Shown here: piece by piece, positions 36,329-45,673 of the stretch
How positions within the stretch are numbered: position 1 is the stretch's first letter
Layout: each line of letters begins with the position of its first letter
From: Saccharopolyspora oryzae
GTDB lineage: Bacteria; Actinomycetota; Actinomycetes; Mycobacteriales; Pseudonocardiaceae
DNA length: 64,000 bases
Direction of reading: 5' to 3'
NCBI RefSeq assembly: GCF_027853915.1
Contig: NZ_JAQGLA010000003.1
Coordinates: 1 to 64,000 of the forward strand
Notes under the pieces: model-generated
What the model was told of the DNA's origin: nothing
The model's database searches: none
What the model saw: only the letters and a program-made list of their open reading frames with translations
Made by a program: the position numbers and the translations under genes

Positions 36329-36451
36329 GACCACCCGCGGGTTCTGAGCGGTTTCCTGGCGAGGACGGCCCCTCCGCCGTGTATTGGGCATACATCAGGA
36401 GGGGCACCCGCAGTCCAGGGAACCGCTCAGGTTCCGCTAAGCGACCACCCG
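36329..36451. mobile_element. MITE-like rod-shaped inverted-repeat element
   Basis: Nine-base direct repeats GACCACCCG (36329-36337 and 36443-36451) bracket a 105-bp segment that folds as a rod with three nested stems: 36344-36359 with 36415-36430 (16 bp, one wobble), GCCCCTCC with GGAGGGGC, and TGTAT with ATACA at the tip. It lies in the 228-bp gap between convergent genes. It could be a MITE remnant or a large bidirectional terminator. Confidence 0.4.
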
Positions 36452-36477
36452 AGCAACGCAACCCCCCAACAGGCTTT

Positions 36478-36924
36478 TCAGGCTTGGCCGGGGAAGGCCT
36501 GCGCGGCGGGCTGCTGACCGATGGTGAGGCGCCACCGCGTCGCGCGGGTCGCCGCGGTGGTCAGCCCGTCCAGCGCGGTGCTGCGCAGCCCCGGGTCGTC
36601 GGTGTTCTCCAGCACCGAACGCCATCCGGTCTGGCAGTCGGTCTCCGCCTTGACCAGCAGCTCGATCGCCGAGCCCTGGTCGGTCACCTGCGCGCCCACG
36701 TCGTACGCGGGCTGTGCCGACGGCGCGGTCTGACCCGCGCCGCGGATCACCTTCACCGCCGTGTCGCGCACCCGCTTGTGCTGCTCGATCGCGTCGTTGA
36801 TCGCGTTGTGCACGCGCGATTCGGTGGCGTAAGCGGTCGTCAAGCCGTACACCCACACCGCCGCGTGCTCGGCGTCCAACGCGCTGCGCAGCGCGTTGCC
36901 CGCTTCTTCCGAGAGCTCGGTCAC
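36478..36924 (-). CDS. DUF4439 ferritin-like protein
   Basis: This 148-residue all-helical protein matches the actinobacterial DUF4439 family (ferritin-like fold). LRSALDAEHAAVWVYGLTTAY carries the helix-1 E-x-x-x-x-Y pattern; HKRVRDTAVKVI and LVKAETDCQTGWRSVL are later helices. The full ferritin metal ligands are not clear. GTG 36924 overlaps the stop of the upstream lipoprotein gene (GTGA), so the two are coupled; a surface-associated pair is likely. Confidence 0.8.
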   Translation of the reverse strand: MTELSEEAGNALRSALDAEHAAVWVYGLTTAYATESRVHNAINDAIEQHKRVRDTAVKVIRGAGQTAPSAQPAYDVGAQVTDQGSAIELLVKAETDCQTGWRSVLENTDDPGLRSTALDGLTTAATRATRWRLTIGQQPAAQAFPGQA

Positions 36925-37412
36925 CCCAACACCTCCAGCAGGCTCGCGCAGCTCGCCGAGATCGATCCCACCAGTCCCGCCCGGTAGCCCGGCAGGCCCG
37001 GCACCAGCTTCGACGCCTGGTCCTGAGCAGCGCCCAGCGCATCGGACAACGCCTGCGACGCCGCGCCGGCCGACCCCGGAGCCTGCTGCGGAGCGGCTTC
37101 CGGCACCGACGGCGGGTCCTCGGGATCGCGCGGGTTGACCCGGTCGATCTCCTGCTGCAGGGCGTCCGCGTGCGTGCTGCGCGCGTTCGCGATCTCGTTG
37201 GCCACCTCGGCCAGCTTCGCGTGCGCCTGCGCCACCGCCTTGGCCAGCTGGGCGTCGGACTTCGCCGCTTCCGCCAGCGCCAGCAGCTGGTCGGGCTCGT
37301 CGGGAGCGGAGCTGCACGCCGTGGTCAGCGCGGCGACGACCGGGGCTGCCGCGATCAACCGCAGGACGCTGCGCCGGCCCAGCACCGACCGGTCTCGCGA
37401 GGGGGAATCCAC
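36921..37412 (-). CDS. Putative lipoprotein, coupled to DUF4439 gene
   Basis: This 163-residue exported protein has a signal peptide with a twin arginine (GRRSVLRLIAAAPVVAALTTAC) ending in a lipobox (LTTAC, Cys near 33). The mature part is a helical, coiled-coil-like segment (LLALAEAAKSDAQLAKAVAQ onwards) followed by a Pro/Gln-rich linker. The function is unknown. The GTG start has AGGTCGG upstream. It shares a four-base overlap with the DUF4439 gene. Confidence 0.78.
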   Translation of the reverse strand: MDSPSRDRSVLGRRSVLRLIAAAPVVAALTTACSSAPDEPDQLLALAEAAKSDAQLAKAVAQAHAKLAEVANEIANARSTHADALQQEIDRVNPRDPEDPPSVPEAAPQQAPGSAGAASQALSDALGAAQDQASKLVPGLPGYRAGLVGSISASCASLLEVLG

Positions 37413-37542
37413 GCCGACCTATCCTGCCAGGCGACCAGGTCGACCGGTGTTCGGGCACCGGCCCCCGGCATGATCCGAACGGTCCCCGCCACGATCCGCC
37501 GATCGTAGGGATCCCACGGCGCGCTCGGGTGCGGACGGACGC

Positions 37543-37550
37543 GATACCCT
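37543..37550 (+). promoter_or_regulatory. Possible -10 element for the rimP-nusA operon
   Basis: GATACCCT fits the actinobacterial TANNNT -10 pattern and lies about 120 bases before the rimP start. No good -35 is visible. The long leader may hold the regulation expected for nusA operons. Confidence 0.3.
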
Positions 37551-37668
37551 GGGCGACCGCGACCAGCACGTGCAGCACTGGTCGCGGACCTCGCGCGCGC
37601 CGACCGGCGCCGCGCGACTCCGCCAGGTCTGTGAACGGACCGCGATCGAAACTTGGGAGTGTGCCAAC

Positions 37669-38226
37669 GTGTCCAGCCCGCCGCGTGGTGAGATCACCGC
37701 GCAGCTGGAGCCCGTCGTAGCCGAGGTCTTGACCCGGATGGGCTTCGACCTGGAGGAGCTCGGCGTGCAGCAGGCCGGCCGCCGTCGCCTGGTCAAGGTC
37801 GTCATCGACTCCGACGAGGGAGTCGGGCTCGACGAGATCTCCGTCGTCAGCCGTGAGGTCGCGAAGGTGCTGGACGCGCACGAGCACGTCCTGGCCGGTT
37901 CTTACACGCTCGAGGTCACCTCGCCGGGCGTGGATCGGCCGCTGACCCGTCAGCGGCACTGGCGCCGCGCCCGCAACCGCCTGGTCAAGATGCGTCTGGC
38001 CGACGGCGAGCAGTTGGTGGCGCGGGTCGGGGAAGCCGATGATGACGGTGTCACCGTGCTGGTCGGCGGTGAACTGCGCCGGGTGGCCTTCCGCGACGTG
38101 GAGCGCGCGGTGGTCGAGGTGGAATTCCAGCAGCCACCGGCGGAGGATTTGGTCAAGCTGGAGCGGGCTGCGGGCGGCGCCTCCCAGCAGGGAGACGACC
38201 GGGAAGACACGGAGGAGTCGAGGTGA
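37669..38226 (+). CDS. rimP: Ribosome maturation factor RimP
   Basis: This 185-residue protein is needed for 30S subunit maturation. Its N-terminal domain ([42 protein letters not shown]) and C-terminal SH3-like domain ([20 protein letters not shown], residues about 85-150) are complete. It has an acidic tail ([10 protein letters not shown]). GTG 37669 is chosen for the family start and GGGAG upstream; the frame is open earlier. Its stop overlaps the nusA start (GTGA). Confidence 0.93.
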   Translation: MSSPPRGEITAQLEPVVAEVLTRMGFDLEELGVQQAGRRRLVKVVIDSDEGVGLDEISVVSREVAKVLDAHEHVLAGSYTLEVTSPGVDRPLTRQRHWRRARNRLVKMRLADGEQLVARVGEADDDGVTVLVGGELRRVAFRDVERAVVEVEFQQPPAEDLVKLERAAGGASQQGDDREDTEESR

Positions 38227-39278
38227 ACGTCGACATCGCGGCGCTGCGTGCGATCGAACGCGACAAGGAAATCCCGTTCGAGACGGTCCTTGAAGCGATC
38301 GAATCGGCACTGCTCACCGCTTACCGCCACACCGAGGGGCACGAGCCGCACGCCCGGGTGGAGGTGGACCGCAAGACCGGCGTCGTCCGGGTCCTGGCGC
38401 ACACCTTGGCCGCCGACGGCAGCGTGCAGGACGAGTGGGACGACACCCCGGAGGGCTTCGGGCGGATCGCGGCGACGACCGCGCGGCAGGTCATCCTGCA
38501 GCGGTTGCGCGACGCCGAGCACGAGCGCACCTTCGGCGAGTTCTCCACCAAGGAGGGGGAGATCCTCGGCGGTGTCATCCAGCGCGACGCGCGCGCGAAC
38601 TCGCGCGGCATGGTCGTCGTGCAGGTCGGGGACAGCGAGGGCGTGATCCCGTCCGCCGAGCAGGTCCCCGGCGAGAACTACGACCACGGCACCCGGATCA
38701 AGTGCTACGTCTACGGCGTCTCGCGCAGCGCGCGGGGCCCGCAGATCTCGCTGTCGCGCACCCACCCGAACCTGGTTCGGAGGCTGTTCGCGCTGGAGGT
38801 CCCGGAGATCGCCGACGGCACCGTGGAGATCCCCGCGGTGGCGCGCGAGGCCGGGCACCGCTCCAAGATCGCGGTGCGCTCGACCGTGCCCGGCGTCAAC
38901 GCCAAGGGCGCCTGCATCGGCCCGATGGGCGCGCGGGTGCGCAACGTGATGAGCGAGCTCGGCGGCGAGAAGATCGACATCATCGACTACTCGGACGACC
39001 CGGCGACCTTCGTCGGCAACGCGCTGTCGCCGGCCAAGGTAGTCTCGGTGGAGGTCGTCGACGAACGCACCAAGACCGCGCGGGTGGTCGTGCCGGACTT
39101 CCAGCTCTCGCTGGCGATCGGCAAGGAAGGCCAGAACGCCCGGTTGGCGGCGAGGCTGACCGGTTGGCGCATCGACATCCGCAGTGATGCAGACCCCACC
39201 ACGAGCGCTGCCCCAGCGCACCCGGAGGATCTGGACCCCGCGGTGGACGGTGTGCAGACCGCGGGTTCGGCCGAGTGA
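38223..39278 (+). CDS. nusA: Transcription termination/antitermination factor NusA
   Basis: This 351-residue protein binds RNA polymerase and nascent RNA. An N-terminal RNAP-binding domain ([25 protein letters not shown]), an S1 domain ([22 protein letters not shown]) and two KH domains ([39 protein letters not shown]) are present. It lacks the C-terminal acidic repeats of E. coli NusA, as usual in actinobacteria. GTG 38223 follows GGAGGAGTCGAG and overlaps rimP. Confidence 0.96.
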   Translation: MNVDIAALRAIERDKEIPFETVLEAIESALLTAYRHTEGHEPHARVEVDRKTGVVRVLAHTLAADGSVQDEWDDTPEGFGRIAATTARQVILQRLRDAEHERTFGEFSTKEGEILGGVIQRDARANSRGMVVVQVGDSEGVIPSAEQVPGENYDHGTRIKCYVYGVSRSARGPQISLSRTHPNLVRRLFALEVPEIADGTVEIPAVAREAGHRSKIAVRSTVPGVNAKGACIGPMGARVRNVMSELGGEKIDIIDYSDDPATFVGNALSPAKVVSVEVVDERTKTARVVVPDFQLSLAIGKEGQNARLAARLTGWRIDIRSDADPTTSAAPAHPEDLDPAVDGVQTAGSAE

Positions 39279-39336
39279 CGTCGTCGGGTTAGAATCGATG
39301 GCAGGCTGACGCGAGGGAGCAACGATCCGCACACGT

Positions 39337-39705
39337 GTGTCCGGCGAGCACGGCGAGAGCCGTGGGCCGGTTCGTACCTGCGTGGGGTGTCGTACCCGGA
39401 CGTCGCCAGTTGAGCTGCTGCGCGTGGTCGCCGAGGTCGACGGGGATTCTCCCGTCGTCGTTCCCGATCCGCGACGTCGGCGGCCGGGCCGGGGAGCCTG
39501 GTTGCACCCCGATCCGGCATGCCTGCGTCTGGCAGAGCGGCGCCGGGCGTTCCCGCGAGCACTTCGCGTGCGGGGATCACTCGACACCTCGGCCGTGCAC
39601 GAGCACTTCGGTGCCGAGCAACCGCAGCAGGCGGCTCAAGACAGGACCGACGCGGGATCCGTCCCGCGCCAGGCAACTGAAGGAAAGCAGGTCGACCCGT
39701 CATGA
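39337..39705 (+). CDS. ylxR: YlxR-family RNA-binding protein
   Basis: This 122-residue YlxR (DUF448) protein has the signature [19 protein letters not shown] and [22 protein letters not shown]. YlxR binds RNA and in Bacillus was reported to influence gene expression. Its place between nusA and infB is conserved across Gram-positive bacteria. The GTG start lacks a strong ribosome site and the tail is poorly conserved. Confidence 0.88.
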   Translation: MSGEHGESRGPVRTCVGCRTRTSPVELLRVVAEVDGDSPVVVPDPRRRRPGRGAWLHPDPACLRLAERRRAFPRALRVRGSLDTSAVHEHFGAEQPQQAAQDRTDAGSVPRQATEGKQVDPS

Positions 39706-39797
39706 ATCAGCCGTGAAGCTGAAGCCATGAACGCGCATCGGCGATAGGACGAGGTCGAGCGGGACTGCCGCCCGGCCTCACCCAGATGAGGAGAGCA

Positions 39798-42731
39798 GTG
39801 GCAGGCAAGGCCCGCGTACATGAGCTCGCCAAAGAGCTCGGTGTTACCAGCAAGGAAGTACTGAACAAGCTCGCCGAGCAGGGCGAGTACGTGAAGTCTG
39901 CGTCGTCCACCGTGGAGGCCCCGGTGGCCCGCAGGTTGCGCGACGCCCTCAACAAGTCGTCCAAGAAGAGCGACGGCGGCAAGCCCGCTTCGGCAGAGCC
40001 GAAGCCCGCGCGCCCGGAATCGGGTGCACCGAAGCCCGGCCCGAAGCCGGGCCCCAAGCCCGGTCCGCGTCCGGAAGCTCCCGCTGCGGAGCGCCCGAAG
40101 CCGGGTCCGAAGCCCGGTCCGCGTCAGCCCGAGCCGCAGGCCAAGCCCGCCGAACAGGCTCCGGCCGCTCCGGCGGCGAAGGCCGAGCAGGCTCCGGCCG
40201 CTCCGGCGCCCAAGCCCGAGCAGGCCCCGGCCCCGGCGGCCCGGTCCGAGCACAAGCCGGGCCCCAAGCCCGGTCCGAAGCCCGGCCCGAAGGCTCCCAA
40301 GCCCGGCCCGCGCCAGCCGCGCGTCGGCAACAACCCGTTCGGCGTCGGCAGCGGTGCGCCGCAGCAGCGCCCGCCGCGTCCGGGGCCCGGTCCCCGGCAG
40401 CAGGGCGGTGGCCAGGGCGGCCCCGGTCGTCAGGGCGGCGAGCGCCGTCAGGGCGGCGGCCAGGGTGCCGGTTCCGCTCCGGCGGCGGGCAACGCGCCGC
40501 GCGGTGACGGTGGCTCGCGTCCGAACCCGGGCATGATGCCCCCGCGCCCGAACCCCGGCATGATGCCGCCCCGTCCGCCGCGCAGCGGTGGCGGTCCCGG
40601 TGGTGGCCGTGGTGGCGGTGGCCGTGGTGGCCCCGGTGGCGGCGGTCGTCCCGGCGGTGGCGGCGGTGGCCGTCCCGGTGGTGGCGGCGGCTTCCGCGGT
40701 GGCGGCGGCGGTGCGCCCGGTGGCGGCGGCGGTGCCCCGGCAGGCGGTGGCTTCCGCGGTCGTCCCGGCGGCGGTGGCCGCCCGGGTGGGCCCGGTGGCC
40801 GCGGTGGTGCGGCCGGCGCGTTCGGCCGTCCCGGTGGTCCCGCGAAGCGCGGCCGCAAGTCGAAGCGGCAGAAGCGCCAGGAGTACATGGAGAACATGCA
40901 GGCGCCGTCGGTCGGCGGCGTCCGCCTCCCGCGCGGTGGCGGCGAGACCGTTCGCCTGCGCCGCGGTGCTTCGCTGACCGACTTCGCCGAGAAGATCAAC
41001 GCCAACCCGGCTTCGCTGGTGCAGGCGATGTTCCACCTCGGTGAGATGGTGACCGCGACCCAGTCCGTCTCCGACGAGGTGCTGGAGCTCCTCGGCCAGG
41101 AGATGAACTACAAGGTCGAGATGGTCTCGCCGGAGGACGAGGACCGGGAGCTGCTGGAGTCGTTCGACATCAGCTACGGCGACCCGAACAGCTCCGAGGA
41201 GGAGCTGCAGGCGCGTCCGCCGGTCGTGACCGTGATGGGTCACGTCGACCACGGTAAGACGCGACTGCTCGACACCATCCGGAAGGCGAACGTGCAGGCC
41301 GGTGAGGCGGGTGGCATCACCCAGCACATCGGCGCCTACCAGGTCGTCACCGAGCTGGAGGGCAACGAGCGCCCGATCACCTTCATCGACACCCCGGGTC
41401 ACGAGGCGTTCACCGCCATGCGTGCTCGCGGTGCCAAGTCGACGGACATCGCCGTGCTGGTGGTGGCCGCTGACGACGGTGTCATGCCGCAGACGGTGGA
41501 AGCGATCAACCACGCCCAGGCGGCCAACGTGCCGATCGTGGTCGCGGTCAACAAGATCGACGTCGAGGGTGCGAACCCGCAGAAGATCCGCCAGCAGCTG
41601 ACCGAGTACAACCTGGTCGCCGAGGAGTACGGCGGCGAGACCATGTTCGTCGACATCTCGGCGAAGCAGGGTGTCAACATCGAGAGCCTGCTCGAGGCGA
41701 TCCTGCTGACCGCGGACGCCACGCTGGACCTCCGGGCCAACCGGAACATGCCGGCGCAGGGTGTGGCGATCGAGGCGCACCTGGACCGCGGTCGCGGTCC
41801 GGTGGCCACGGTGCTGGTCCAGCGCGGCACGCTCCGCGTCGGTGACTCGGTGGTCGCCGGTGACGCCTACGGCCGCGTCCGCCGGATGATCAACGAGAAC
41901 GACGAGGACGTCGTCGAGGCGCTGCCGTCGCGGCCGGTGCAGGTCATCGGCTTCACGTCGGTGCCGGGTGCCGGTGACACCTTCCTGGTGGTCGACGAGG
42001 ACCGGGTGGCGCGGCAGATCGCCGACCGCCGCGGTGCTCGCATCCGGGAAGCGCAGAACGCGGCCAAGCGCAAGCGCGTCAGCCTCGAGGACCTGGACAA
42101 GGTGCTCAAGGAGACCAACCAGCTGAACCTGATCATCAAGGGTGACAACTCGGGTACCGTCGAGGCGCTCGAGGAATCGCTGATGAAGATCGAGGTCGGC
42201 GACGAGGTCGAGCTGCGGGTCATCCACCGCGGCGTCGGTGGCATCAACGAGTCCGACATCAACCTCGCAACCGCGGAGAACACCATCGTCCTGGGCTTCA
42301 ACGTCCGGGCCGAGGGCAAGGCGGCCGAGGTCGCCAACCGCGAGGGCGTGGAGATCCGGTACTACTCGGTGATCTACCGGGCCATCGAGGACATCGAGCA
42401 GGCGCTCAAGGGCATGCTCAAGCCGGAGTACGAGGAAGTCGAACTCGGCAAGGCGGAGGTCCGCGAGGTCTTCAAGTCCTCCAAGGTCGGCACCATCGCC
42501 GGTTGCATGGTCACCGAGGGCATCATCAAGCGCAACGCCAAGGCACGTCTCCTGCGCGACAGCGTGGTGGTCGCCGAGAACCTCAGCGTCAACTCGCTGC
42601 GCCGGTTCAAGGACGACGCCACGGAGGTCCGCGAGGGCTTCGAGTGCGGTCTGACCCTGGGGTCGTACAGCGACATCAAGGTCGGCGACATCATCGAGCC
42701 CTACGAGATGCGCGAGAAGCCGCGCGACTGA
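39798..42731 (+). CDS. infB: Translation initiation factor IF-2
   Basis: This 977-residue GTPase delivers initiator tRNA to the ribosome. A short N-terminal helical domain ([20 protein letters not shown]) is followed by a roughly 310-residue linker (about 60-370) of Pro/Lys repeats ([13 protein letters not shown]) and then pure Gly/Arg runs ([12 protein letters not shown]). The G domain starts near 478 ([11 protein letters not shown]1; DTPGHEAF, G3; NKID, G4), followed by the usual C-terminal domains. GTG 39798 is preferred (GAGGAG just upstream, conserved AGKARVHEL start) over ATG 39786. A terminator hairpin follows. Confidence 0.97.
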   Translation: MAGKARVHELAKELGVTSKEVLNKLAEQGEYVKSASSTVEAPVARRLRDALNKSSKKSDGGKPASAEPKPARPESGAPKPGPKPGPKPGPRPEAPAAERPKPGPKPGPRQPEPQAKPAEQAPAAPAAKAEQAPAAPAPKPEQAPAPAARSEHKPGPKPGPKPGPKAPKPGPRQPRVGNNPFGVGSGAPQQRPPRPGPGPRQQGGGQGGPGRQGGERRQGGGQGAGSAPAAGNAPRGDGGSRPNPGMMPPRPNPGMMPPRPPRSGGGPGGGRGGGGRGGPGGGGRPGGGGGGRPGGGGGFRGGGGGAPGGGGGAPAGGGFRGRPGGGGRPGGPGGRGGAAGAFGRPGGPAKRGRKSKRQKRQEYMENMQAPSVGGVRLPRGGGETVRLRRGASLTDFAEKINANPASLVQAMFHLGEMVTATQSVSDEVLELLGQEMNYKVEMVSPEDEDRELLESFDISYGDPNSSEEELQARPPVVTVMGHVDHGKTRLLDTIRKANVQAGEAGGITQHIGAYQVVTELEGNERPITFIDTPGHEAFTAMRARGAKSTDIAVLVVAADDGVMPQTVEAINHAQAANVPIVVAVNKIDVEGANPQKIRQQLTEYNLVAEEYGGETMFVDISAKQGVNIESLLEAILLTADATLDLRANRNMPAQGVAIEAHLDRGRGPVATVLVQRGTLRVGDSVVAGDAYGRVRRMINENDEDVVEALPSRPVQVIGFTSVPGAGDTFLVVDEDRVARQIADRRGARIREAQNAAKRKRVSLEDLDKVLKETNQLNLIIKGDNSGTVEALEESLMKIEVGDEVELRVIHRGVGGINESDINLATAENTIVLGFNVRAEGKAAEVANREGVEIRYYSVIYRAIEDIEQALKGMLKPEYEEVELGKAEVREVFKSSKVGTIAGCMVTEGIIKRNAKARLLRDSVVVAENLSVNSLRRFKDDATEVREGFECGLTLGSYSDIKVGDIIEPYEMREKPRD

Positions 42732-42740
42732 TTCGCAGTC

Positions 42741-42772
42741 CGCAGGGGGTCGTCGTCCGACGGCCCCCTGCG
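42741..42772 (+). terminator. Hairpin after infB
   Basis: CGCAGGGGG (42741-42749) and CCCCCTGCG (42764-42772) form a perfect nine-base stem, ten bases past the infB stop. It may only partly terminate, as the same operon continues. Confidence 0.6.
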
Positions 42773-42792
42773 TTCTCGCGGTGGGGGACCCC

Positions 42793-43086
42793 ATGTATGT
42801 CGGTGTGCTCGAACTCGACGTGCTGCTCGGCGACGTCCGCTCGCTGAAGCAGAAGCGCGCCGTGGTGCGGCCGGTGGTGGCCGAGCTGCGGCGGCGCTTC
42901 GAAGTCGCGGTCGCCGAGGCCGGGAACCAGGACCTGCACCGCCGTGCGCTGGTCGGCATCGCGGCGGTGTCCGGCGACGCCTCGCACGTGCGCGAAGTGC
43001 TGGACGCCTGCGAGCGGTTGGTCGCCGCCCGCCCCGAACTCGAACTGCTTTCGGCCCGGCAGCGCATGCTCGGCCCGGAGGACTGA
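42793..43086 (+). CDS. DUF503 domain-containing protein (YlxP-like)
   Basis: This 97-residue protein is of the DUF503/YlxP family, always found between infB and rbfA in Gram-positive bacteria. MYVGVLELDVLLGDVRSLKQKR is the typical start and ALVGIAAVSGDASHVREVLD the core. Its function is unknown; the position suggests ribosome assembly or RNA metabolism. ATG 42793 has GGGGGA upstream; a GTG four codons earlier is possible. Confidence 0.87.
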   Translation: MYVGVLELDVLLGDVRSLKQKRAVVRPVVAELRRRFEVAVAEAGNQDLHRRALVGIAAVSGDASHVREVLDACERLVAARPELELLSARQRMLGPED

Positions 43087-43217
43087 AGAGGTGGTCCGCG
43101 GATCCCCGCGACCTCGTCCTGAGAAGGACTCCCCAGAACGTTCCGCTCCTCGTGCGGGCGGCTGAGCGGCCCGTGCCGCTCCCCAACTGAACTGAACTTT
43201 CCCGAAGGAGGTGCGCC

Positions 43218-43718
43218 GTGGCTGATACGGCGCGCGCCCGCAGGCTCGCCAAGCGGATCGCCCAGATCGTCGCGTCCGGGCTGGAGTACGAGGTCAAGGA
43301 TCCGCGACTGGCGATGGTGACGATCACCGACGCCAGGGTCACCCCCGACCTGCGGGACGCAACTGTCTACTACACGGTCTTCGGCGACGACGCCGACTAC
43401 GCCTCGACCGCCGCCGCGCTGGCCAGCGCGACCGGGGTCCTGCGCTCCCGCGTCGGCCAGCAGACCGGTGTGCGGTTCACGCCCACGCTGAAGTTCGTGG
43501 CGGACACGGTCCCGGACCAGGCCCGGCACATGGAGGAGCTGCTCGCGAAGGCCAAGGAGGCCGACGCGGAGGTGGCCCGGTTGGCGTCCGGCGCGGAACA
43601 CGCCGGGGACGCCGATCCGTACCGCGAGACCACCGTCGATGATGAGATCGACACCGACGGTGCGGAACCGGAGTCGATTTCCGACGCCGATGTGCGTCGT
43701 GGGCCACAGAGTGGTTGA
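43218..43718 (+). CDS. rbfA: Ribosome-binding factor A
   Basis: This 166-residue RbfA binds immature 30S subunits. The KH-type core ([46 protein letters not shown]) is intact, with an acidic, actinobacterial-type C-terminal extension (residues about 125-166). The GTG start follows GAAGGAGGTGCGCC, a very strong ribosome site. The nrnA gene follows after 72 bp. Confidence 0.93.
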   Translation: MADTARARRLAKRIAQIVASGLEYEVKDPRLAMVTITDARVTPDLRDATVYYTVFGDDADYASTAAALASATGVLRSRVGQQTGVRFTPTLKFVADTVPDQARHMEELLAKAKEADAEVARLASGAEHAGDADPYRETTVDDEIDTDGAEPESISDADVRRGPQSG

Positions 43719-43790
43719 GTCGCAGCGCATCATCAGGTGCGTTGTGCACGGGTGACCGCAATGGTCGCCGTTGCCGTGGAGGTGAACCGG

Positions 43791-44840
43791 GTGCGCGGGC
43801 TGTCCGAAGCAGAGGGTGCGGGCGAGAGGCCCGGTGCCGTTGCAGATCCGGTGGCGTCAGCCGTGTCGGAGGCCGCGCGCAAGCTGGCCGATGCCACGGA
43901 CGTGACGCTGTTCGCCCACGTCAACCCCGATGCGGACGCGCTCGGCAGCGCGCTCGCGCTGGGGCGGGCGTTGCGGCGGCGGGGATGCCGGGTGCGCGTG
44001 TCGTTCGGCACGCCGGACCAGCCGCCGGCCTCGCTGCGCGATCTCGACGTCGACGGCCTGGTCGTGCCCGTCGACGAGGTGCCCGCGGCGCCGCCGACCC
44101 TGGTGGTGTGCGACACCGGCAGCCTGCAGCGGCTCGGGCGGTTGGCCGATCGGGTCGGCGCGACCATCGCGGCCGGTGGCGACGTCATCGTGATCGACCA
44201 CCACGTCTCCAACACGCGCTACGGCACGCTGCACGTGGTGGACGAGCGCGCCGAGGCGACCGTGATGATCGTCGTGCGGCTGCTCGACGAACTCGGCGTG
44301 GAACTGGACCTGCCGACCGCGCGCTGCCTGTACGCGGGGCTGGTCACCGACACCCGTTCCTTCCGGCACGCCAGTGCCAGCACGCACCGCGTTGCGGCGC
44401 GGCTGCTGGACGCGGGCGTGGATCCCGAGGCGACCACGCGCCCGCTGCTCGACACCCATCCGTTCGGCTGGATGGGCATGCTCTCTGGTGTGCTCGGTGC
44501 GGCTGAGCTCGAGCCGGCCGCTGCGCGCGGGATGGGGTTCGTGCACGCCACGGTCCGCCTGACCGACTCCGACGGCCTGCGCAGCGAGGAGCTCGACAGC
44601 GTCATCGACGTGCTGCGCACGACCAGCGAGGCCGAGGTGACTGCGGTGCTCAAGGAGATGGCACCGCGGCACTGGTCGGTGTCGCTGCGCGCCGACAGCC
44701 TCCTGGACGTGGGCCACGCTGCGGCGGCTTGCGGCGGTGGAGGACACCACCTCGCCTCGGGCTTCACCGCCCAGGGCGAGCCGGAGGACATCATCGACTC
44801 GATCCGCAAGGCCCTCGACGAGGCTCCGCTGCTCGACTGA
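43791..44840 (+). CDS. nrnA: DHH-family nanoRNase / oligoribonuclease NrnA
   Basis: This phosphoesterase of about 349 residues degrades short RNA (nano-RNA) and may act on pAp or c-di-nucleotide products. DHH motifs are intact: FAHVNPDADALGSALAL (motif I), VCDTGS (II), IDHHVSNTRYG (III, DHH) and LYAGLVTDTRSFRH (IV); the DHHA1 motif GGGGHHLASGF closes the protein. GTG 43791 is chosen because GGAGGTGAACCG sits just upstream; ATG 43761 and GTG 43737 are in frame. It ends the nusA-infB-rbfA run. Confidence 0.9.
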   Translation: MRGLSEAEGAGERPGAVADPVASAVSEAARKLADATDVTLFAHVNPDADALGSALALGRALRRRGCRVRVSFGTPDQPPASLRDLDVDGLVVPVDEVPAAPPTLVVCDTGSLQRLGRLADRVGATIAAGGDVIVIDHHVSNTRYGTLHVVDERAEATVMIVVRLLDELGVELDLPTARCLYAGLVTDTRSFRHASASTHRVAARLLDAGVDPEATTRPLLDTHPFGWMGMLSGVLGAAELEPAAARGMGFVHATVRLTDSDGLRSEELDSVIDVLRTTSEAEVTAVLKEMAPRHWSVSLRADSLLDVGHAAAACGGGGHHLASGFTAQGEPEDIIDSIRKALDEAPLLD

Positions 44841-44894
44841 TCCGCCGGTTCGACGAGGTCTCCCACCTCCCGGTTCCGGAGCCGGTCACACTCA

Positions 44895-44934
44895 AAATTC
44901 CATTGAAATCGGACGTCCGATTTCAATGGAATTT
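44895..44934. repeat. Long palindrome (family 2), copy 2
   Basis: A perfect 40-base palindrome with 20-base arms (AAATTCCATTGAAATCGGAC and complement), 54 bases past the nrnA stop. Compared with copies 1 and 3, both arms carry matched changes (CAATGG to CCATTG), so pairing is kept. A family-1 palindrome follows 75 bases later. Confidence 0.88.
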
Positions 44935-45008
44935 GCGGGAGTTCTCCGCAGGCGTCGGAACCTGTGCTCAGGTCCTGACACGCCGGGTCCCGACACGCCG
45001 GTGGGGCG

Positions 45009-45026
45009 CAGTTTCAATTGAAACTG
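45009..45026. repeat. Single 18-bp palindrome (family 1)
   Basis: One exact CAGTTTCAATTGAAACTG, five bases from the CGNR gene end. This is the only unpaired intact copy besides the one at 5808. It lies between convergent genes, next to family-2 copy 2. Confidence 0.9.
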
Positions 45027-45030
45027 TGAT

Positions 45031-45558
45031 TCACGTTCGGCGGCGGGCTCGGAAGGCCGCGACGTGCATGCGGTTCGCGCAGCGCGGGGAGCAGAAGCGT
45101 TTGGCCTGGTTGGTCGAGGTGTCCAGGTAGTAGGTGTCGCAGCCGTCGGCTTCGCAGCGGCCCCAGCGGGTCGTTCCGTGCTGGACGACTCCCTGCGCCA
45201 GACCCCACGCCGCGGCGGCAGCGACTTCGTCGACCGCCGGTGCGTCCGGGCCTGCGACGTGGAGGTGCCAGTTGGGGATGCCGTGGTGTCCGCCGTGGCT
45301 GGAGAGCCGCGGCCGGGGCGGATGCGCGGAGAGCAGGGCGTTGATCTCCGCGAGCGCGGCTTCGCCATCGTTGGTGACCAGGGCGTCCAGGGTTCGGCGC
45401 AGCCCATCGGCGACCGCGCGCAGCACCGGGAGGTCCGGTTCGGCGAGTCGGTCGGCCCACCAGGGTTCGTCGTGGACCGCGGCGCGGACGGCGTCGAGGC
45501 TGCTCAGGTCGGCGTTGGCGATCCGCAGCGCTACGTCGACGTAATCAGCGTTGTCCAT
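45031..45558 (-). CDS. CGNR-type zinc-finger protein (ABATE domain)
   Basis: This 175-residue protein has an N-terminal ABATE-like stress-domain region (YVDVALRIANADLSSLDAV) and a C-terminal zinc finger with four cysteines (RCEADGC at about 136-142 and FCSPRCANRMHVAAFRAR near 157-175). The usual C-G-N-R reads C-A-N-R. Such proteins are thought to be DNA-binding regulators; targets are unknown. It is divergent from the MATE gene. Confidence 0.84.
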   Translation of the reverse strand: MDNADYVDVALRIANADLSSLDAVRAAVHDEPWWADRLAEPDLPVLRAVADGLRRTLDALVTNDGEAALAEINALLSAHPPRPRLSSHGGHHGIPNWHLHVAGPDAPAVDEVAAAAAWGLAQGVVQHGTTRWGRCEADGCDTYYLDTSTNQAKRFCSPRCANRMHVAAFRARRRT

Positions 45559-45673
45559 CAGCGGTCCTTACCGTAGCCTGGCATGTCAGGGGCGAAACTG
45601 TACTTCGTAGCTTATCCCGCCGAGCCGGGGAGCCGCCCTGATCGATCCGAGCACGTGCTGATCTGGAGGAAGT

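Noticed and set aside
39636-43733. 1365-codon minus-strand frame opposite infB
   Set aside because: Composition follows the IF-2 repeats on the other strand, with no family motif or ribosome site.
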